64,000 bases of DNA from Planctomycetaceae bacterium (GCA_013823135.1 PNLP01000025.1:1-64000); one strand, 5' to 3'; shown: positions 36,064 to 45,549, counted from the first letter of the stretch. Program-made: numbers and translations. The notes: generated by a model not told the origin, from the sequence alone.

Positions 36064-36615
36064 ATGTCTGCCGCAATCAGCGACGAGGACAAGGCATTCA
36101 TCCGCGCGATTCTGAACAACCCCGCTGAGCTTACGGGCTGGCTCGCTTACGCCGACTGGCTCGACGAACGCGACGACCCACGAGCCGAGTTCATTCGTTT
36201 GCAAGTTCGCATTCTCAACCCCGACGGAATGTGGCCCGACCCGATAGGGATTCTGGATCGCATCGAAGAATTACGACCGACCCTGGATCCGGATTGGGCG
36301 ATTGTGTTCGACCGCCCTTCAATCGAGAACTGCGACGATGAGTTCGCGTTCAAATGCCCAAAGAAGTGGGAACAACTGAAGGGGACAGACGACCCACGGG
36401 TACGTCACTGCAACACGTGCGAGAAGAAGGTCTACTATTGCCTGACTGACCGTGAGGCTCGAATGCGCGCGGAGCGAGGTCTTTGTGTTGCACTTGCATC
36501 GAAGGTACGTTACCGCCCGTTGGACCCAGACGTACAGGTAGTGAGTACCATGGGAATCATGCGCATGCCCGAACCGGATCCCGTGCAGCCTCGTCCGTGG
36601 TGGAAGTTCTGGTGA
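36064..36615 (+). CDS. TIGR02996-domain protein with C-terminal Cys motif
   Basis: A 183-residue protein. Residues about 10-50 (EDKAFIRAILNNPAE..TGWLAYADWLDERDDPRAEFIRLQ) are the repeat-companion domain TIGR02996, an N-terminal module found in great numbers in Gemmata relatives and usually joined to leucine-rich repeats. Here there are no repeats. A second part has FKCPKKWEQLKGTDDPRVRHCNTCEKKVYYC, where a Cys-x2-Cys and flanking Cys suggest a small zinc-binding fold. Function unknown. It is separated from the G3E GTPase gene downstream by 23 bp and may be co-transcribed. Confidence 0.8.
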   Translation: MSAAISDEDKAFIRAILNNPAELTGWLAYADWLDERDDPRAEFIRLQVRILNPDGMWPDPIGILDRIEELRPTLDPDWAIVFDRPSIENCDDEFAFKCPKKWEQLKGTDDPRVRHCNTCEKKVYYCLTDREARMRAERGLCVALASKVRYRPLDPDVQVVSTMGIMRMPEPDPVQPRPWWKFW

Positions 36616-36638
36616 TCCGCGTCCCGTACAATGGCCTT

Positions 36639-37643
36639 ATGCGAATCCCCGTTAATCTCGTCACAGGTTTTCTCGGCGTCGGCAAGACGACCGCGGTCAT
36701 CGACCTGCTCAAGAACAAGGCTGCCGGTTCGCGCTGGGCTGTGCTCGTCAACGAGTATGGCGACGTCAGCATCGACGGTGCCATGATCGAAGGGAGCAGC
36801 CCCGACGGCGTTTCGGTGCGTGAGGTCGGCGGCGGATGTGTTTGTTGCGCGACCGCTCCATACCTACCCGTCGCCCTGCACTTCCTGCTGCTCGACGCGA
36901 AACCCGATCGGCTCATCATCGAAACGACTGGCCTCGGCCACCCGGCGCGACTTCTCGACATGCTCCGCATGAACTACGCGGATCGCCTCGAAGTGCGTGC
37001 CACGCTCGGCATCGTCGATCCATCCGACTTCGCCAAGCCCGAGATGCGCGAGAACCCCATCTTCGTCGATCAGATTCAGCTTTCCGATGTCGTGGTGATG
37101 AACAAGCTCGACACCGCGACCCCTGAGTTGGTGGCCGAGTTCCAGAAGTGGGCGAACTCCTTGTTCCCCCCCAAGTTGCTGATCGCGGGCACGACGCACG
37201 GTCACCTCGACCCCGCGTGGCTCGACCTCACCGCCAACGACGAACGTGTGCCGCTGTTCCCGGAGGCACACGCACACCACCATCACGATGATGAAAGCCC
37301 CCCCATAGCAATGGGGGTGCTTGCGGCCAAACCCAACACTCCCGTTCGTTACCCTTCCCCGCCCGGTGTGCGGCCCGCGTGCTGTGGGTGGATCTTCAAC
37401 GCCGCTGATGTGTTCGACGAGAACCGCTTGCTCGCACTACTGAGCAGCACCAAGGGGGTTTCGCGACTCAAGGGGGTGTTCCACCTGCCCGACGAATGGG
37501 AAATCGTGAACCGCTCTGGAACAGCGGTCAGCATCGCCCCAACTGCCTATCGCCGCGATAGCCGCCTGGAAGTGTTTTCGGACACGCTCGACTGGAACGC
37601 TTTCGAGCAGGAACTGCTGGCGTGCGTGTTGCGGAAAACGTAG
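36639..37643 (+). CDS. CobW/G3E-family GTPase (metal chaperone type)
   Basis: A 334-residue protein from the ATG at 36639, chosen because the Walker A motif follows directly (TGFLGVGKTT, about 9-18). GGGCVCCA (about 65-72) is the CxCC metal-binding motif of COG0523 proteins. Further motifs are the Walker B-like IETTGLGHP and the guanine-specificity NKLD. A His-rich insert (AHAHHHHDDES) precedes the C-terminal CobW_C domain (WIFNAADVFDENRLLALLSSTKGVSRLKGVF). Such proteins use GTP to insert or transfer Zn or Co into client enzymes. No Zur box or client gene is evident alongside. Confidence 0.9.
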   Translation: MRIPVNLVTGFLGVGKTTAVIDLLKNKAAGSRWAVLVNEYGDVSIDGAMIEGSSPDGVSVREVGGGCVCCATAPYLPVALHFLLLDAKPDRLIIETTGLGHPARLLDMLRMNYADRLEVRATLGIVDPSDFAKPEMRENPIFVDQIQLSDVVVMNKLDTATPELVAEFQKWANSLFPPKLLIAGTTHGHLDPAWLDLTANDERVPLFPEAHAHHHHDDESPPIAMGVLAAKPNTPVRYPSPPGVRPACCGWIFNAADVFDENRLLALLSSTKGVSRLKGVFHLPDEWEIVNRSGTAVSIAPTAYRRDSRLEVFSDTLDWNAFEQELLACVLRKT

Positions 37644-37748
37644 TACCCAGGTTGGGCGGTCGCGAAACGGCTTCCGCCCAACCATTTCCTCCCTACAATC
37701 ACTGTTACCTGCCCCATCACCTTGTCGCTCCTTCCCCGGAGATTCTCC

Positions 37749-40700
37749 ATGCCCGGTGGACGTTTTCTCACCCGTGCGAGCTTGCTGCTCGCGCCGGTGG
37801 CTCTCGTTGTCGCAATCTCGTATCCCGGCTTTCGCACGCCCGGCTTGCTTCCTCGTGAAGCGACCGCAGCCGAAGCACCTTCCGCAGCGATCGTGAAGCT
37901 GGAGAAGGATGACCATATCTGCATCGTCGGCAACACGCTTGCCGAGCGGTTGCAGCACGATGGCTGGCTCGATACCTACTTGCACACACGCTTGCCGAAG
38001 CACGATCTCGTGATTCGCAACTTGGGCTACTCGGGCGATGAGGTCGGTGGGTACACCGACAAGCCGGATTCGAACAAGCGGCTCCGTTCGCAGGACTTCG
38101 GCACCGCCGATCAGTGGCTTCACGGCAAGGCACCGATCCCGCAGCCGAACTCGATCGCGGACAAGAACGCCGTGCTCGCCAACCGCTTCGAGCACACCAA
38201 CACGCGGCCGAACGTGGTGTTCGCGTTCTTCGGGTACAACGAATCGTTCGCGGGTGAGGCCGGTCTGCCAAAGTTCAAGGCCGACCTCGAAGCGTTCATC
38301 AAGCACACGCAGAGCCAGAAATACAACGGCACGTCGAACGCCCGCGTGGTGCTCTTCTCGCCGATCGCATTTGAAGATCACAAGTCGCCAAACCTGCCGA
38401 AGGGCGACAACGTTAACGCGAACCTGGAACTCTACACCAAGGCCATGGCCGAGGTCGCGAAGGCCAACAGTGTCCCGTTCGTCGATCTGTACACCCCAAC
38501 GAAGGCCGCATACCTCACCGCCAAGTCCCCGCTCACGATCAACGGCGTTCACCTGAACGAGTCGGGCAACCAGAAGCTCGCTGAGATCATCGATAACGCA
38601 CTCTTCCCCGCCAGCCCGGCCTTCCCGCCACTCGCCGCTGACGCACTGGCGAAGGTTCGGCCTGCCGTGCAGGACCGGAACTTCCACTGGTTCCAGCGCC
38701 ATCGCGTCACCGACGGCTACTCCGTGTACGGCGGTCGTGCGTGGTTGCGGTTCGTCGGCGGTCAGTCGAACTACGAAGTCGCGCAGCGGGAACTCGACAT
38801 CCTCGACATCATGACCTCGAACCGCGACAAGGTCGTGTGGGCCGCGGCGCAGGGCAACGCGATCAAGCCCGACGACACCAACCTTCCCGCCTTCATCCCC
38901 GTTCCAACCAACAAGCCGGGCGCGGGACCAGACAAGAAGCACCTGTTCCTGTCGGGCGAAGACGCAATCAAGAGTATGACCCTCGCCAAGGGGCTGAAGG
39001 CCACGCTGTTCGCCAGCGAGGAGAAGTGGCCGGAACTGGCGAAGCCCGTTCAGATGGCGTGGGACACAAAGGGTCGGTTGTGGGTGGCCGTGTGGCCGAA
39101 CTACCCGCACTGGAAGCCGGGCGACCCTTACAACGACAAGCTCCTGATCTTCGAGGACACCGATAACGACGGCAAGGCCGACAAGATGACGGTGTTCGCG
39201 GACAAGCTCCAGAACCCGACCGGTTTCGAGTTCTACAACGGCGGCGTGCTCGTCGCGCAGGCCCCGGACCTAATGTTCGTGAAGGACTCGACCGGCGGCG
39301 ACAAGGCCGACACCTACCAGCGCGTGATTCACGGCCTCGACACGGCCGACACCCACCACGCCGCGAACAGCTTTGTGCTCGACCCGGGCGGCGCGATGTA
39401 CTTCCAGGAAGGCACTTTCCACCACTCGCAAGTTGAAGATCCCTACGGCCCGTGCAAGCGGCTCGCCAACGGCGGCGTCTTCCGCTACGAGCCACGCACG
39501 CAGAAGTTCGACGTCTATGTGACCTACGGCTTCGCAAACCCGCACGGGCACGTCTTCGACAAGTGGGGCCAGGACGTCGTGATCGACGGCACGGGCGCGA
39601 ACCCGTACCACGCCCCGTTGTTCTCGGGGTACCTCCCCTTCCCCCAGAAGCATGCACGACCGCCGCAGGTCTACCAGCAGCGCACGCGGCCATCCGGCGG
39701 GATGGAGGTTCTCTCCAGCAAGCATTTCCCGAGCGATTACGATGGAAACCTGATCGTCACGAACTGCATCGGGTTCCTGGGGATTCTGCGTTACAAGCTC
39801 TCCGATGTCGGTGGTAGCATCGCGGGTGAAGAACTCGAACCGATCGTGCGAAGCTCGGACCCGAACTTCCGCCCGGTGGACTGCAAGACTGGCCCGGATG
39901 GTGCCATCTACCTCGCGGACTGGCACAATCCGATCATCGGCCACATGCAGCACAACCTCCGCGACCCGAGCCGCGACCGCCTCCACGGCCGCATCTACAA
40001 GATCACCGCGGAAGGCCGTGAACTGTCGGTGTCGCCGAAGATCGCCGGCGAGAGCATCGAGAAGTTGCTGGAGTCGCTCAAGAGCCCCGAAGACCGCGTT
40101 CGCTACCGTGCAAAGGTCGAACTGGGTGCCCGCAAGTCCGAGGAAGTGATCCCCGCCGTGAAGGCGTGGGCCGCGAAGCTCGAAGGCAGCGGACCGGATC
40201 ACGAACACGCTCTCCTCGAAGCCCTCTGGGTTCACCAGTACCACAACACCGTGAACGGGGAACTTCTGAAGAAGTTGCTCGGCTCACCCACATTCCAGGC
40301 GCGTGCCGCAGCGGTTCGCGTGCTGTGGGCGTGGCGTGACCGATTGCCGGAAGCCCTCGAGTTGCTGAAGAAGGCCGCAGGTGACGATCACCCCCGCGTG
40401 CGGCTCGAAGCCGTGCGTGCCGCGAGCTACTTCACCGTACCCGAGGCCGCTGAAGTCGTGTTCGTTGCCCAGGACAAGCCCGCCGATCAGTACGTAAACC
40501 ATGTCATCGGCGAGACGATGAAGGCGCTCGACCCGATCGTGAAGAAGGCGATCGCGGAGAAGCGGCCAATCAAGTTCACCACGCCTGCCGGTGCCCGATA
40601 CTTCCTCAAGTCGGTCGGCACCGAAACGCTCCTCACGATGGAACGCACCCCAGCAGTGATGCTGGAACTGTTGTTCCGACCGGGCGTCCGCGACGAGTTC

Positions 40701-42884
40701 CGCCGTGAGGCGCTCGTGGGCCTCGCCAAGCAAGACACGAAGCCCGAATCGACCGTACTGGTGAATGCGATTCGCACCCACGACGAGTCGTCTTCAACCG
40801 AGGAATCGGTCGCGTTCGACCTCGCCCGATTGCTGACTTCGCAACCGCAGGCCGAACTCGCCAAGATCCGTGGCGACCTCGAAGCGATGGCCACCAAGGG
40901 CCGCTCCGCACTCACGCGACAGGTCGGATACGTAGCACTTCTCGCAGCCGATGCCAGCATCGACAGCGCGTGGAAGTCGGCGATCTCATCCGTGGGCTCG
41001 CTGCAAGACTTCGTCGCGGCGGTACCGATGGTTCGCGACCCAGCCTTGCGTGCCGCCCTTTACCCCAAGGTGAAGGAACTGCTTGCAGGTCTGCCGCCGG
41101 AACTCGCCAAGACCCTGAACACCGGCAAGGGCGCGACAGGCCGCTACGTTCGCATTGAACTCCCCGGCAAGCAACGCACGCTGACGCTTGCGGAAGTGGA
41201 AGTGTTCAGCGATGGCGTGAACGTCGCCCGCAAGGGGAAGGCCACGCAGAGCAGCACTGCCGCGGGTGGTGCCGCCAACAAGGCCATCGACGGCAACACA
41301 AGCGGGAATTACAACGACGGCGGCCAGACCCACACGCAGGAAGGGACCGACGATCCGTGGTGGATGGTCGATCTCGGGAACGATCTGCCGATCGAAAAGA
41401 TCGTCGTGTGGAACCGCACCGATGGTGCGCTCGGCACGCGGTTGAAGGACTTCACCGTCCGTGTGCTCGACGCCAAGAACCAGGAAGTGTTCCGCTCCGA
41501 CAAGAACCCGACCCCCAAGGAAAAGGCCGAGATCACGGTGGGGGCCACTTCACCGGAACGGATCGTTCGCAAGACCGCCATGTTCGCGCTGACCGGTGTT
41601 CGCGGTCAGGAAGCCGATGCTTTCAAGGCCATCGCCAAGTTCCTCACCGCCGACTCGGACCGGGGAACCGCCGTGCAGGCACTCCTTCGCATTCCGACCA
41701 AGGAATGGCCGAAGGACGATGCCAAGGCTCACATCGACGTCGTGATGAAGTTCATCCGGTCGCTGCCGGTTGCGGAGCGAACCACGCCCGTTGCCCTCGA
41801 CATGATGCAACTCGGCGAAGGGCTCGCGGGCTTGCTGCCGTTGCTCGATGCACGCGACGCTCGCAAGGAACTCTCTGCAATCGGCGTGCGTGTGATCCGC
41901 GTCGGCACGCTGTTTGACCAGATGAGCTACGACAAGGAACGCCTCGTTGTGCAGGCTGGCAAGGCCGTCGAGTTCCACTTCGAGAACACCGACATCATGC
42001 CGCACAACTTCGTGATCGTGTCGCCGGGGAACCTGGAAAAAGTGGGGAACGCGGCTGAAGCGTTCGCCACCGATCCGAGCGCAGCCGGCAAGCAGTACGT
42101 TCCCCCGATGCCCGCGGGCACGGTGTTGCTCGCGAGCAAGTTGCTCCAGACACGCCAGGTCGAACAACTGAAGTTCGCGGCACCGAAGGAACCGGGGATC
42201 TACCCCTACGTCTGCACCTACCCCGGCCACTGGCGTCGGATGCACGGGGCGCTGTACGTGGTCGCAGATCTCGACGCGTACCTGGAAAACCCCGAGGAGT
42301 ACCTCGCCAAGAACCCGCTGCCGGTGAAGGATGACCTGCTGAAGTTCAACCGCCCTCGAACGGAATGGAAGCTCAACGAACTGGCCGAGGCAGTTCAGGA
42401 GATGGAAGCGAAGGGCGGTCGGAACTTCGCGAACGGCAAGCAGATGTTCACGGTGGCAACGTGCGTGGCGTGCCATAAGTTCGGCGGCCAGGGGAACGAG
42501 TTCGGCCCGGACCTGACCAAACTCGACGCGAAGGTCTTCAAGAATGCGGTGGACCTGACCGACCACATTCTCGACTCGGCCAAGAAGATCGACGACAAGT
42601 ACGCGATGTACCGAATCGTCACGGCCGACGAGAAGGTGCTGACGGTGATGATCGTCGAGGAGAAGGACGGCATCGTGAAGGTGATCGAGAACCCACTGGC
42701 GAGCACGAAGCCGCTGGAGTTGAAGGCCACGAACATCACGGAGCGGAAGAAGCTGACGACATCGATCATGCCGAAGGGCTTGCTTGACAAGTTGACCCGC
42801 GACGAGATCCTCGACCTGCTTGCGTATGTGTGGGGCAAGGCCGAGCCGAAGAGCAAGCTCTTTGGAGACGGCCACAAGCATTGA
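37749..42884 (+). CDS. PVC-type multidomain protein: SGNH-like, propeller, HEAT, discoidin, cupredoxin and cytochrome c
   Basis: A 1711-residue exported protein. The ATG at 37749 has GGAG upstream and begins a signal peptide; a TTG at 37722 is less likely. Order: SGNH-hydrolase-like domain (about 45-285) whose block I is GNT (61-63) instead of GDS. Then a PVC heme-binding membrane-bound dehydrogenase propeller (about 400-780; MAWDTKGRLWVAVWPNYPHW, EDTDNDGKAD), HEAT-like repeats (about 790-1100), and an F5/8 discoidin domain (about 1128-1275). Next a type-1 copper site (H1419, C1489, H1494, M1498), then a class I cytochrome c (C1572-x2-C1575-H1576, FGPDLTKL). The copper and heme domains would relay electrons. 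The substrate is probably a sugar or alcohol. Confidence 0.88.
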   Translation: MPGGRFLTRASLLLAPVALVVAISYPGFRTPGLLPREATAAEAPSAAIVKLEKDDHICIVGNTLAERLQHDGWLDTYLHTRLPKHDLVIRNLGYSGDEVGGYTDKPDSNKRLRSQDFGTADQWLHGKAPIPQPNSIADKNAVLANRFEHTNTRPNVVFAFFGYNESFAGEAGLPKFKADLEAFIKHTQSQKYNGTSNARVVLFSPIAFEDHKSPNLPKGDNVNANLELYTKAMAEVAKANSVPFVDLYTPTKAAYLTAKSPLTINGVHLNESGNQKLAEIIDNALFPASPAFPPLAADALAKVRPAVQDRNFHWFQRHRVTDGYSVYGGRAWLRFVGGQSNYEVAQRELDILDIMTSNRDKVVWAAAQGNAIKPDDTNLPAFIPVPTNKPGAGPDKKHLFLSGEDAIKSMTLAKGLKATLFASEEKWPELAKPVQMAWDTKGRLWVAVWPNYPHWKPGDPYNDKLLIFEDTDNDGKADKMTVFADKLQNPTGFEFYNGGVLVAQAPDLMFVKDSTGGDKADTYQRVIHGLDTADTHHAANSFVLDPGGAMYFQEGTFHHSQVEDPYGPCKRLANGGVFRYEPRTQKFDVYVTYGFANPHGHVFDKWGQDVVIDGTGANPYHAPLFSGYLPFPQKHARPPQVYQQRTRPSGGMEVLSSKHFPSDYDGNLIVTNCIGFLGILRYKLSDVGGSIAGEELEPIVRSSDPNFRPVDCKTGPDGAIYLADWHNPIIGHMQHNLRDPSRDRLHGRIYKITAEGRELSVSPKIAGESIEKLLESLKSPEDRVRYRAKVELGARKSEEVIPAVKAWAAKLEGSGPDHEHALLEALWVHQYHNTVNGELLKKLLGSPTFQARAAAVRVLWAWRDRLPEALELLKKAAGDDHPRVRLEAVRAASYFTVPEAAEVVFVAQDKPADQYVNHVIGETMKALDPIVKKAIAEKRPIKFTTPAGARYFLKSVGTETLLTMERTPAVMLELLFRPGVRDEFRREALVGLAKQDTKPESTVLVNAIRTHDESSSTEESVAFDLARLLTSQPQAELAKIRGDLEAMATKGRSALTRQVGYVALLAADASIDSAWKSAISSVGSLQDFVAAVPMVRDPALRAALYPKVKELLAGLPPELAKTLNTGKGATGRYVRIELPGKQRTLTLAEVEVFSDGVNVARKGKATQSSTAAGGAANKAIDGNTSGNYNDGGQTHTQEGTDDPWWMVDLGNDLPIEKIVVWNRTDGALGTRLKDFTVRVLDAKNQEVFRSDKNPTPKEKAEITVGATSPERIVRKTAMFALTGVRGQEADAFKAIAKFLTADSDRGTAVQALLRIPTKEWPKDDAKAHIDVVMKFIRSLPVAERTTPVALDMMQLGEGLAGLLPLLDARDARKELSAIGVRVIRVGTLFDQMSYDKERLVVQAGKAVEFHFENTDIMPHNFVIVSPGNLEKVGNAAEAFATDPSAAGKQYVPPMPAGTVLLASKLLQTRQVEQLKFAAPKEPGIYPYVCTYPGHWRRMHGALYVVADLDAYLENPEEYLAKNPLPVKDDLLKFNRPRTEWKLNELAEAVQEMEAKGGRNFANGKQMFTVATCVACHKFGGQGNEFGPDLTKLDAKVFKNAVDLTDHILDSAKKIDDKYAMYRIVTADEKVLTVMIVEEKDGIVKVIENPLASTKPLELKATNITERKKLTTSIMPKGLLDKLTRDEILDLLAYVWGKAEPKSKLFGDGHKH

Positions 42885-42919
42885 TGGGTTGTCGGTCGCG
42901 TAGCCGCGACACAGAAGTT

Positions 42920-43156
42920 CCGGTTTTCACCCCGAAGGGGTGGGACAACATAGCCCGGGGCAAGACAACGAAGTTGTCGCCGCCCCGGGTTGGCGTTGCA
43001 AAGATCTTGCACCCTGAAAGGGTGCGACAACGACCACATTCGCGATTGTCGCACCCTTTCAGGGTGCAAATGTTCACCTTGCGTTTCCCTGGGGCGGCGC
43101 GGCTTCGCCGCTTGCCCCAGGCTATGTTGTCCCACCCCTTCGGGGTAAAAACCGGG
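42920..43156. repeat. Nested-palindrome element of about 237 bp
   Basis: Outer arms 42920-42964 and 43111-43156 (ccggtttt.accccgaagg and following bases to ccccggggcaag-like ends) pair over about 45 bases. An inner perfect 24-base pair of arms lies at 43007-43030 and 43046-43069 (ttgcaccctgaaagggtgcg...). Each short half is itself palindromic (accccgaaggggt, accctgaaagggt, gacaacgaagttgtc, gcggcgcggcttcgccgc). This occupies most of the 413-bp gap between the large fusion gene and the next gene. It has no ORF and no transposase. Confidence 0.9.
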
Positions 43157-43297
43157 CGACGCGACCCGCAATCACCTCCCAATCACACGTCATTCAACGA
43201 GACAGGTTATCTCTCGGATCACCTGCAGCCCATATCACCAGAACGTGGACGAGTTGCTCCAGGTCAAATCTGGCGAAACGAGGAGAGGTAAACAGCG

Positions 43298-43825
43298 ATG
43301 GCATCGTTGACCGAAGTGTGGCCGTTGTTACTCGCGGTACGGTCGCTTCGATTTGACGCTCGCAGCGAAGCCGCAACCGGTTGGAACGGCATTGGCATCG
43401 GCGTAGTCACCACATCCGAGCCAACAGCCGGGGTCGTCGTGTTCGAGGAAACGGGCACATGGCAGCCCAGCGACCTCGACCGCCCAGCGATTCGATTTAA
43501 TAATGTGTTCCGATGGACCGTGGTGGGGAATTCTTTGCGATTGGAACATCTCCGGTTCGGCCCCGACAACCCGGTGATGTTGTTCGATATGGCTCCAGAT
43601 CCGAATGGGGACTGGCGAGAGGTGAGTCCGCATCAGTGCCGCGAGGACTGCTACACGGCTTCGTTAACCGTTGAGGGGCACTTGCTTGTGGTCACATGGT
43701 CCATCCAGGGACCGCGGAAGCGGGAATCCATCCGGTACACCTACTCCCAGCTCAAACCCACTCGAAGTGTTGCGCGCGATCCAGGGCGAGCGGGGGGGGG
43801 CATAAGCCCCCTCTTCTGCTTATAA
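43298..43825 (+). CDS. Small beta-rich protein, resembles DUF6314; C-terminus encoded by a repeat
   Basis: A 175-residue protein with a good ribosome site (aggagagg). Motifs GWNGIGIGVVT, FEETGTW, FRWTVVGNSLRLEHLRFG, PVMLFDMAPDPNGDW, PHQCREDCYTASL and VTWSIQGPRKR fit the layout of DUF6314 single-domain proteins, a calycin-like beta barrel guess. I am not certain of the family. The last 13 residues or so (from about 163) are encoded by the left arm of the palindromic element at 43785-43858, so the natural C-terminus may have been replaced. Upstream of an aldehyde dehydrogenase gene by 66 bp. Confidence 0.65.
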   Translation: MASLTEVWPLLLAVRSLRFDARSEAATGWNGIGIGVVTTSEPTAGVVVFEETGTWQPSDLDRPAIRFNNVFRWTVVGNSLRLEHLRFGPDNPVMLFDMAPDPNGDWREVSPHQCREDCYTASLTVEGHLLVVTWSIQGPRKRESIRYTYSQLKPTRSVARDPGRAGGGISPLFCL

Positions 43826-43858
43826 CACTCAACAGGGGACTGATGTCCCCCGCTCGCC
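43785..43858. repeat. ggcgagc-type palindromic repeat overlapping a gene end
   Basis: Arms ggcgagcggggg (from 43785) and cccccgctcgcc (43847-43858) enclose two small hairpins (gggggggcataagccccc; ggggactgatgtcccc). The left side runs into the upstream coding frame and supplies its stop; the right side ends 33 bp before the next ATG. Confidence 0.82.
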
Positions 43859-43891
43859 AAGAACAGTCATCAGCACCCGGAGGTTCACACC

Positions 43892-45355
43892 ATGTCCGCT
43901 ACCGCAGCGCCGCCCGTCAAGAATCGTCAGCTTTACATTGATGGTGCCTGGTGCGAGGCCGCGTCCGGGAAGAAACTCGCCGTCACCAACCCGGCCACCG
44001 AAGAAACCATTGCCGAGGTCAGTTTCGGCGGGCGAGCCGATTGTGCCCGAGCCATCGCGGCTGCAGCAGAAGCGATGAAATCTTGGATGAAGCTCACCGC
44101 CTACGATCGCGCCAAGGTGCTGAAGAAGACCGCCGATCTGATGCGTGAGCGTGCCGACGCCATCGCCAAGACTATGACGATGGAGCAAGGCAAAACCATC
44201 GTCGAATCCAAGGCCGAAGTGCTCCACTCCGCCGACACATTCGAGTGGTTCGCGGAAGAAGGCAAGCGTGCCTACGGACAGGTGATTCCCCCGTCGAACC
44301 CCGCCAAGCGACACCTCATCATCAAGCACCCTGTTGGCGTCGTCGGGGCTATCGGGCCGTGGAACTTCCCCATCACACTGCAGGTCCGCAAGATCGCACC
44401 GGCACTCGCGGCCGGTTGCACCATCGTCTGCAAGCCCGCAAGTCAGACGCCATTGTGCCTGATCGGCGTATTCGAGTGCCTCATCGACGCGGGGTTGCCG
44501 AAGGGAGTCGCGAACCTTGTCATCGGCTCCGCATCTGAGATCTCCGACGAGTTCATGAGCAATCCTGTCGTGCGGAAGATCAGCTTCACGGGTTCGACCG
44601 AAGTTGGCAAACGCCTCATGCGACAAGCGGCCGATCAGGTGAAGCGATTGAGCCTCGAACTCGGCGGGCACGCCCCGTTCATCGTGTTCCCCGATGCCGA
44701 CCCTGAAGTGGTGGCCAAGGCCGCGGTGATCGGCAAGTTCCGCAACAACGGGCAGGTGTGCATCAGCCCAAGCCGGTTCTTCGTCCACAAGGACGTCCAC
44801 AAGCGGTTCATGGAAGTGGCGGTCGCCGAAGCCGAAAAGTTGAAGCTCGGTAATGGGCTCGATGAGGGCGTTGCGGTTGGTCCGATGTTCGAGAAGAAGG
44901 CGATGGATAACACTCTCGCTCTGATCAACGACGCGACCGGCAAGGGTGCCAAGTGTGTCACGGGTGGCAAGCGTTCCACCAAGTTCGAGAAGGGTTACTT
45001 CTTCGAGCCAACGATTCTTTCCGGGCTGACACAAGACGCGAACATTCTCACAGAGGAGCCATTCGCACCCGTGATGCCCGTGCTGGACTTCTCGAAGATC
45101 GACGACGTGATCGCGGCGGCGAACAACACCAAGTACGGCCTCGCGGCATACGTCTTCACGAACGACCTGAGCGTGGCGTGGAAAATGGCCGAAGGCCTGG
45201 AAGCCGGCATCATCGGTTTGAATGACCCGGTACCCGCGACTCCGCAGTGCCCTTTCGGTGGCATGAAGGAATCGGGGATTGGCCGCGAGCTCGCCCACGA
45301 AGGCCTAGAAGCCTATCTGGAGACGAAATACGTTTCGATTATGCTGCGGGGGTGA
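43892..45355 (+). CDS. NAD(P)-dependent aldehyde dehydrogenase, succinate-semialdehyde type
   Basis: A 487-residue ALDH with GGAGG before the ATG. Blocks: GVVGAIGPWNFPI (nucleotide/substrate binding), ISFTGSTEVGKRLM, the general base Glu in LELGGHAP and the nucleophile Cys in NNGQVCISPSRF, plus EEPFAPVMPV and PFGGMKESGIGRE. The FTGSTEVGKRLM and GGHAPFIVF motifs match succinate-semialdehyde dehydrogenases (GabD/YneI class), though substrate is not certain from sequence alone. A soluble cytoplasmic enzyme. No GABA transaminase gene adjoins it. Confidence 0.85.
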   Translation: MSATAAPPVKNRQLYIDGAWCEAASGKKLAVTNPATEETIAEVSFGGRADCARAIAAAAEAMKSWMKLTAYDRAKVLKKTADLMRERADAIAKTMTMEQGKTIVESKAEVLHSADTFEWFAEEGKRAYGQVIPPSNPAKRHLIIKHPVGVVGAIGPWNFPITLQVRKIAPALAAGCTIVCKPASQTPLCLIGVFECLIDAGLPKGVANLVIGSASEISDEFMSNPVVRKISFTGSTEVGKRLMRQAADQVKRLSLELGGHAPFIVFPDADPEVVAKAAVIGKFRNNGQVCISPSRFFVHKDVHKRFMEVAVAEAEKLKLGNGLDEGVAVGPMFEKKAMDNTLALINDATGKGAKCVTGGKRSTKFEKGYFFEPTILSGLTQDANILTEEPFAPVMPVLDFSKIDDVIAAANNTKYGLAAYVFTNDLSVAWKMAEGLEAGIIGLNDPVPATPQCPFGGMKESGIGRELAHEGLEAYLETKYVSIMLRG

Positions 45356-45360
45356 AATGT

Positions 45361-45419
45361 GTTTAGCCACAGGCCCAACGGCCGCACGGAGACGCGGCCC
45401 GTTGGGCCTGCGGCTAAAC
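45361..45419. repeat. Palindromic element with 21-base arms
   Basis: gtttagccacaggcccaacg and one more base (45361-45381) pair with 45398-45419 with a single mismatch; a 16-base loop is itself self-complementary at its ends. Lies just after the aldehyde dehydrogenase stop and may end transcription. Confidence 0.75.
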
Positions 45420-45549
45420 GAAACGATCGCAAGCGAAGAAAATGACTACCCAAATCGTTTCCCGCGTGGTAAAGATGGAGTGCGAATAGAACGAATACAT
45501 TCGTAAGACCCCCGCGTTTCCACGTGGGTAGAAGTGTGAAGAGGGTGCC

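Noticed and set aside
37437..39110. A 557-residue minus-strand frame across the start of the large fusion gene
   Set aside because: It covers the G3E gene end and the signal peptide of the fusion gene; the plus-strand products are both recognisable.
42920..43156. CRISPR-like array
   Set aside because: The repeated words are palindromes arranged symmetrically, with no unique equal-length spacers and no cas genes.
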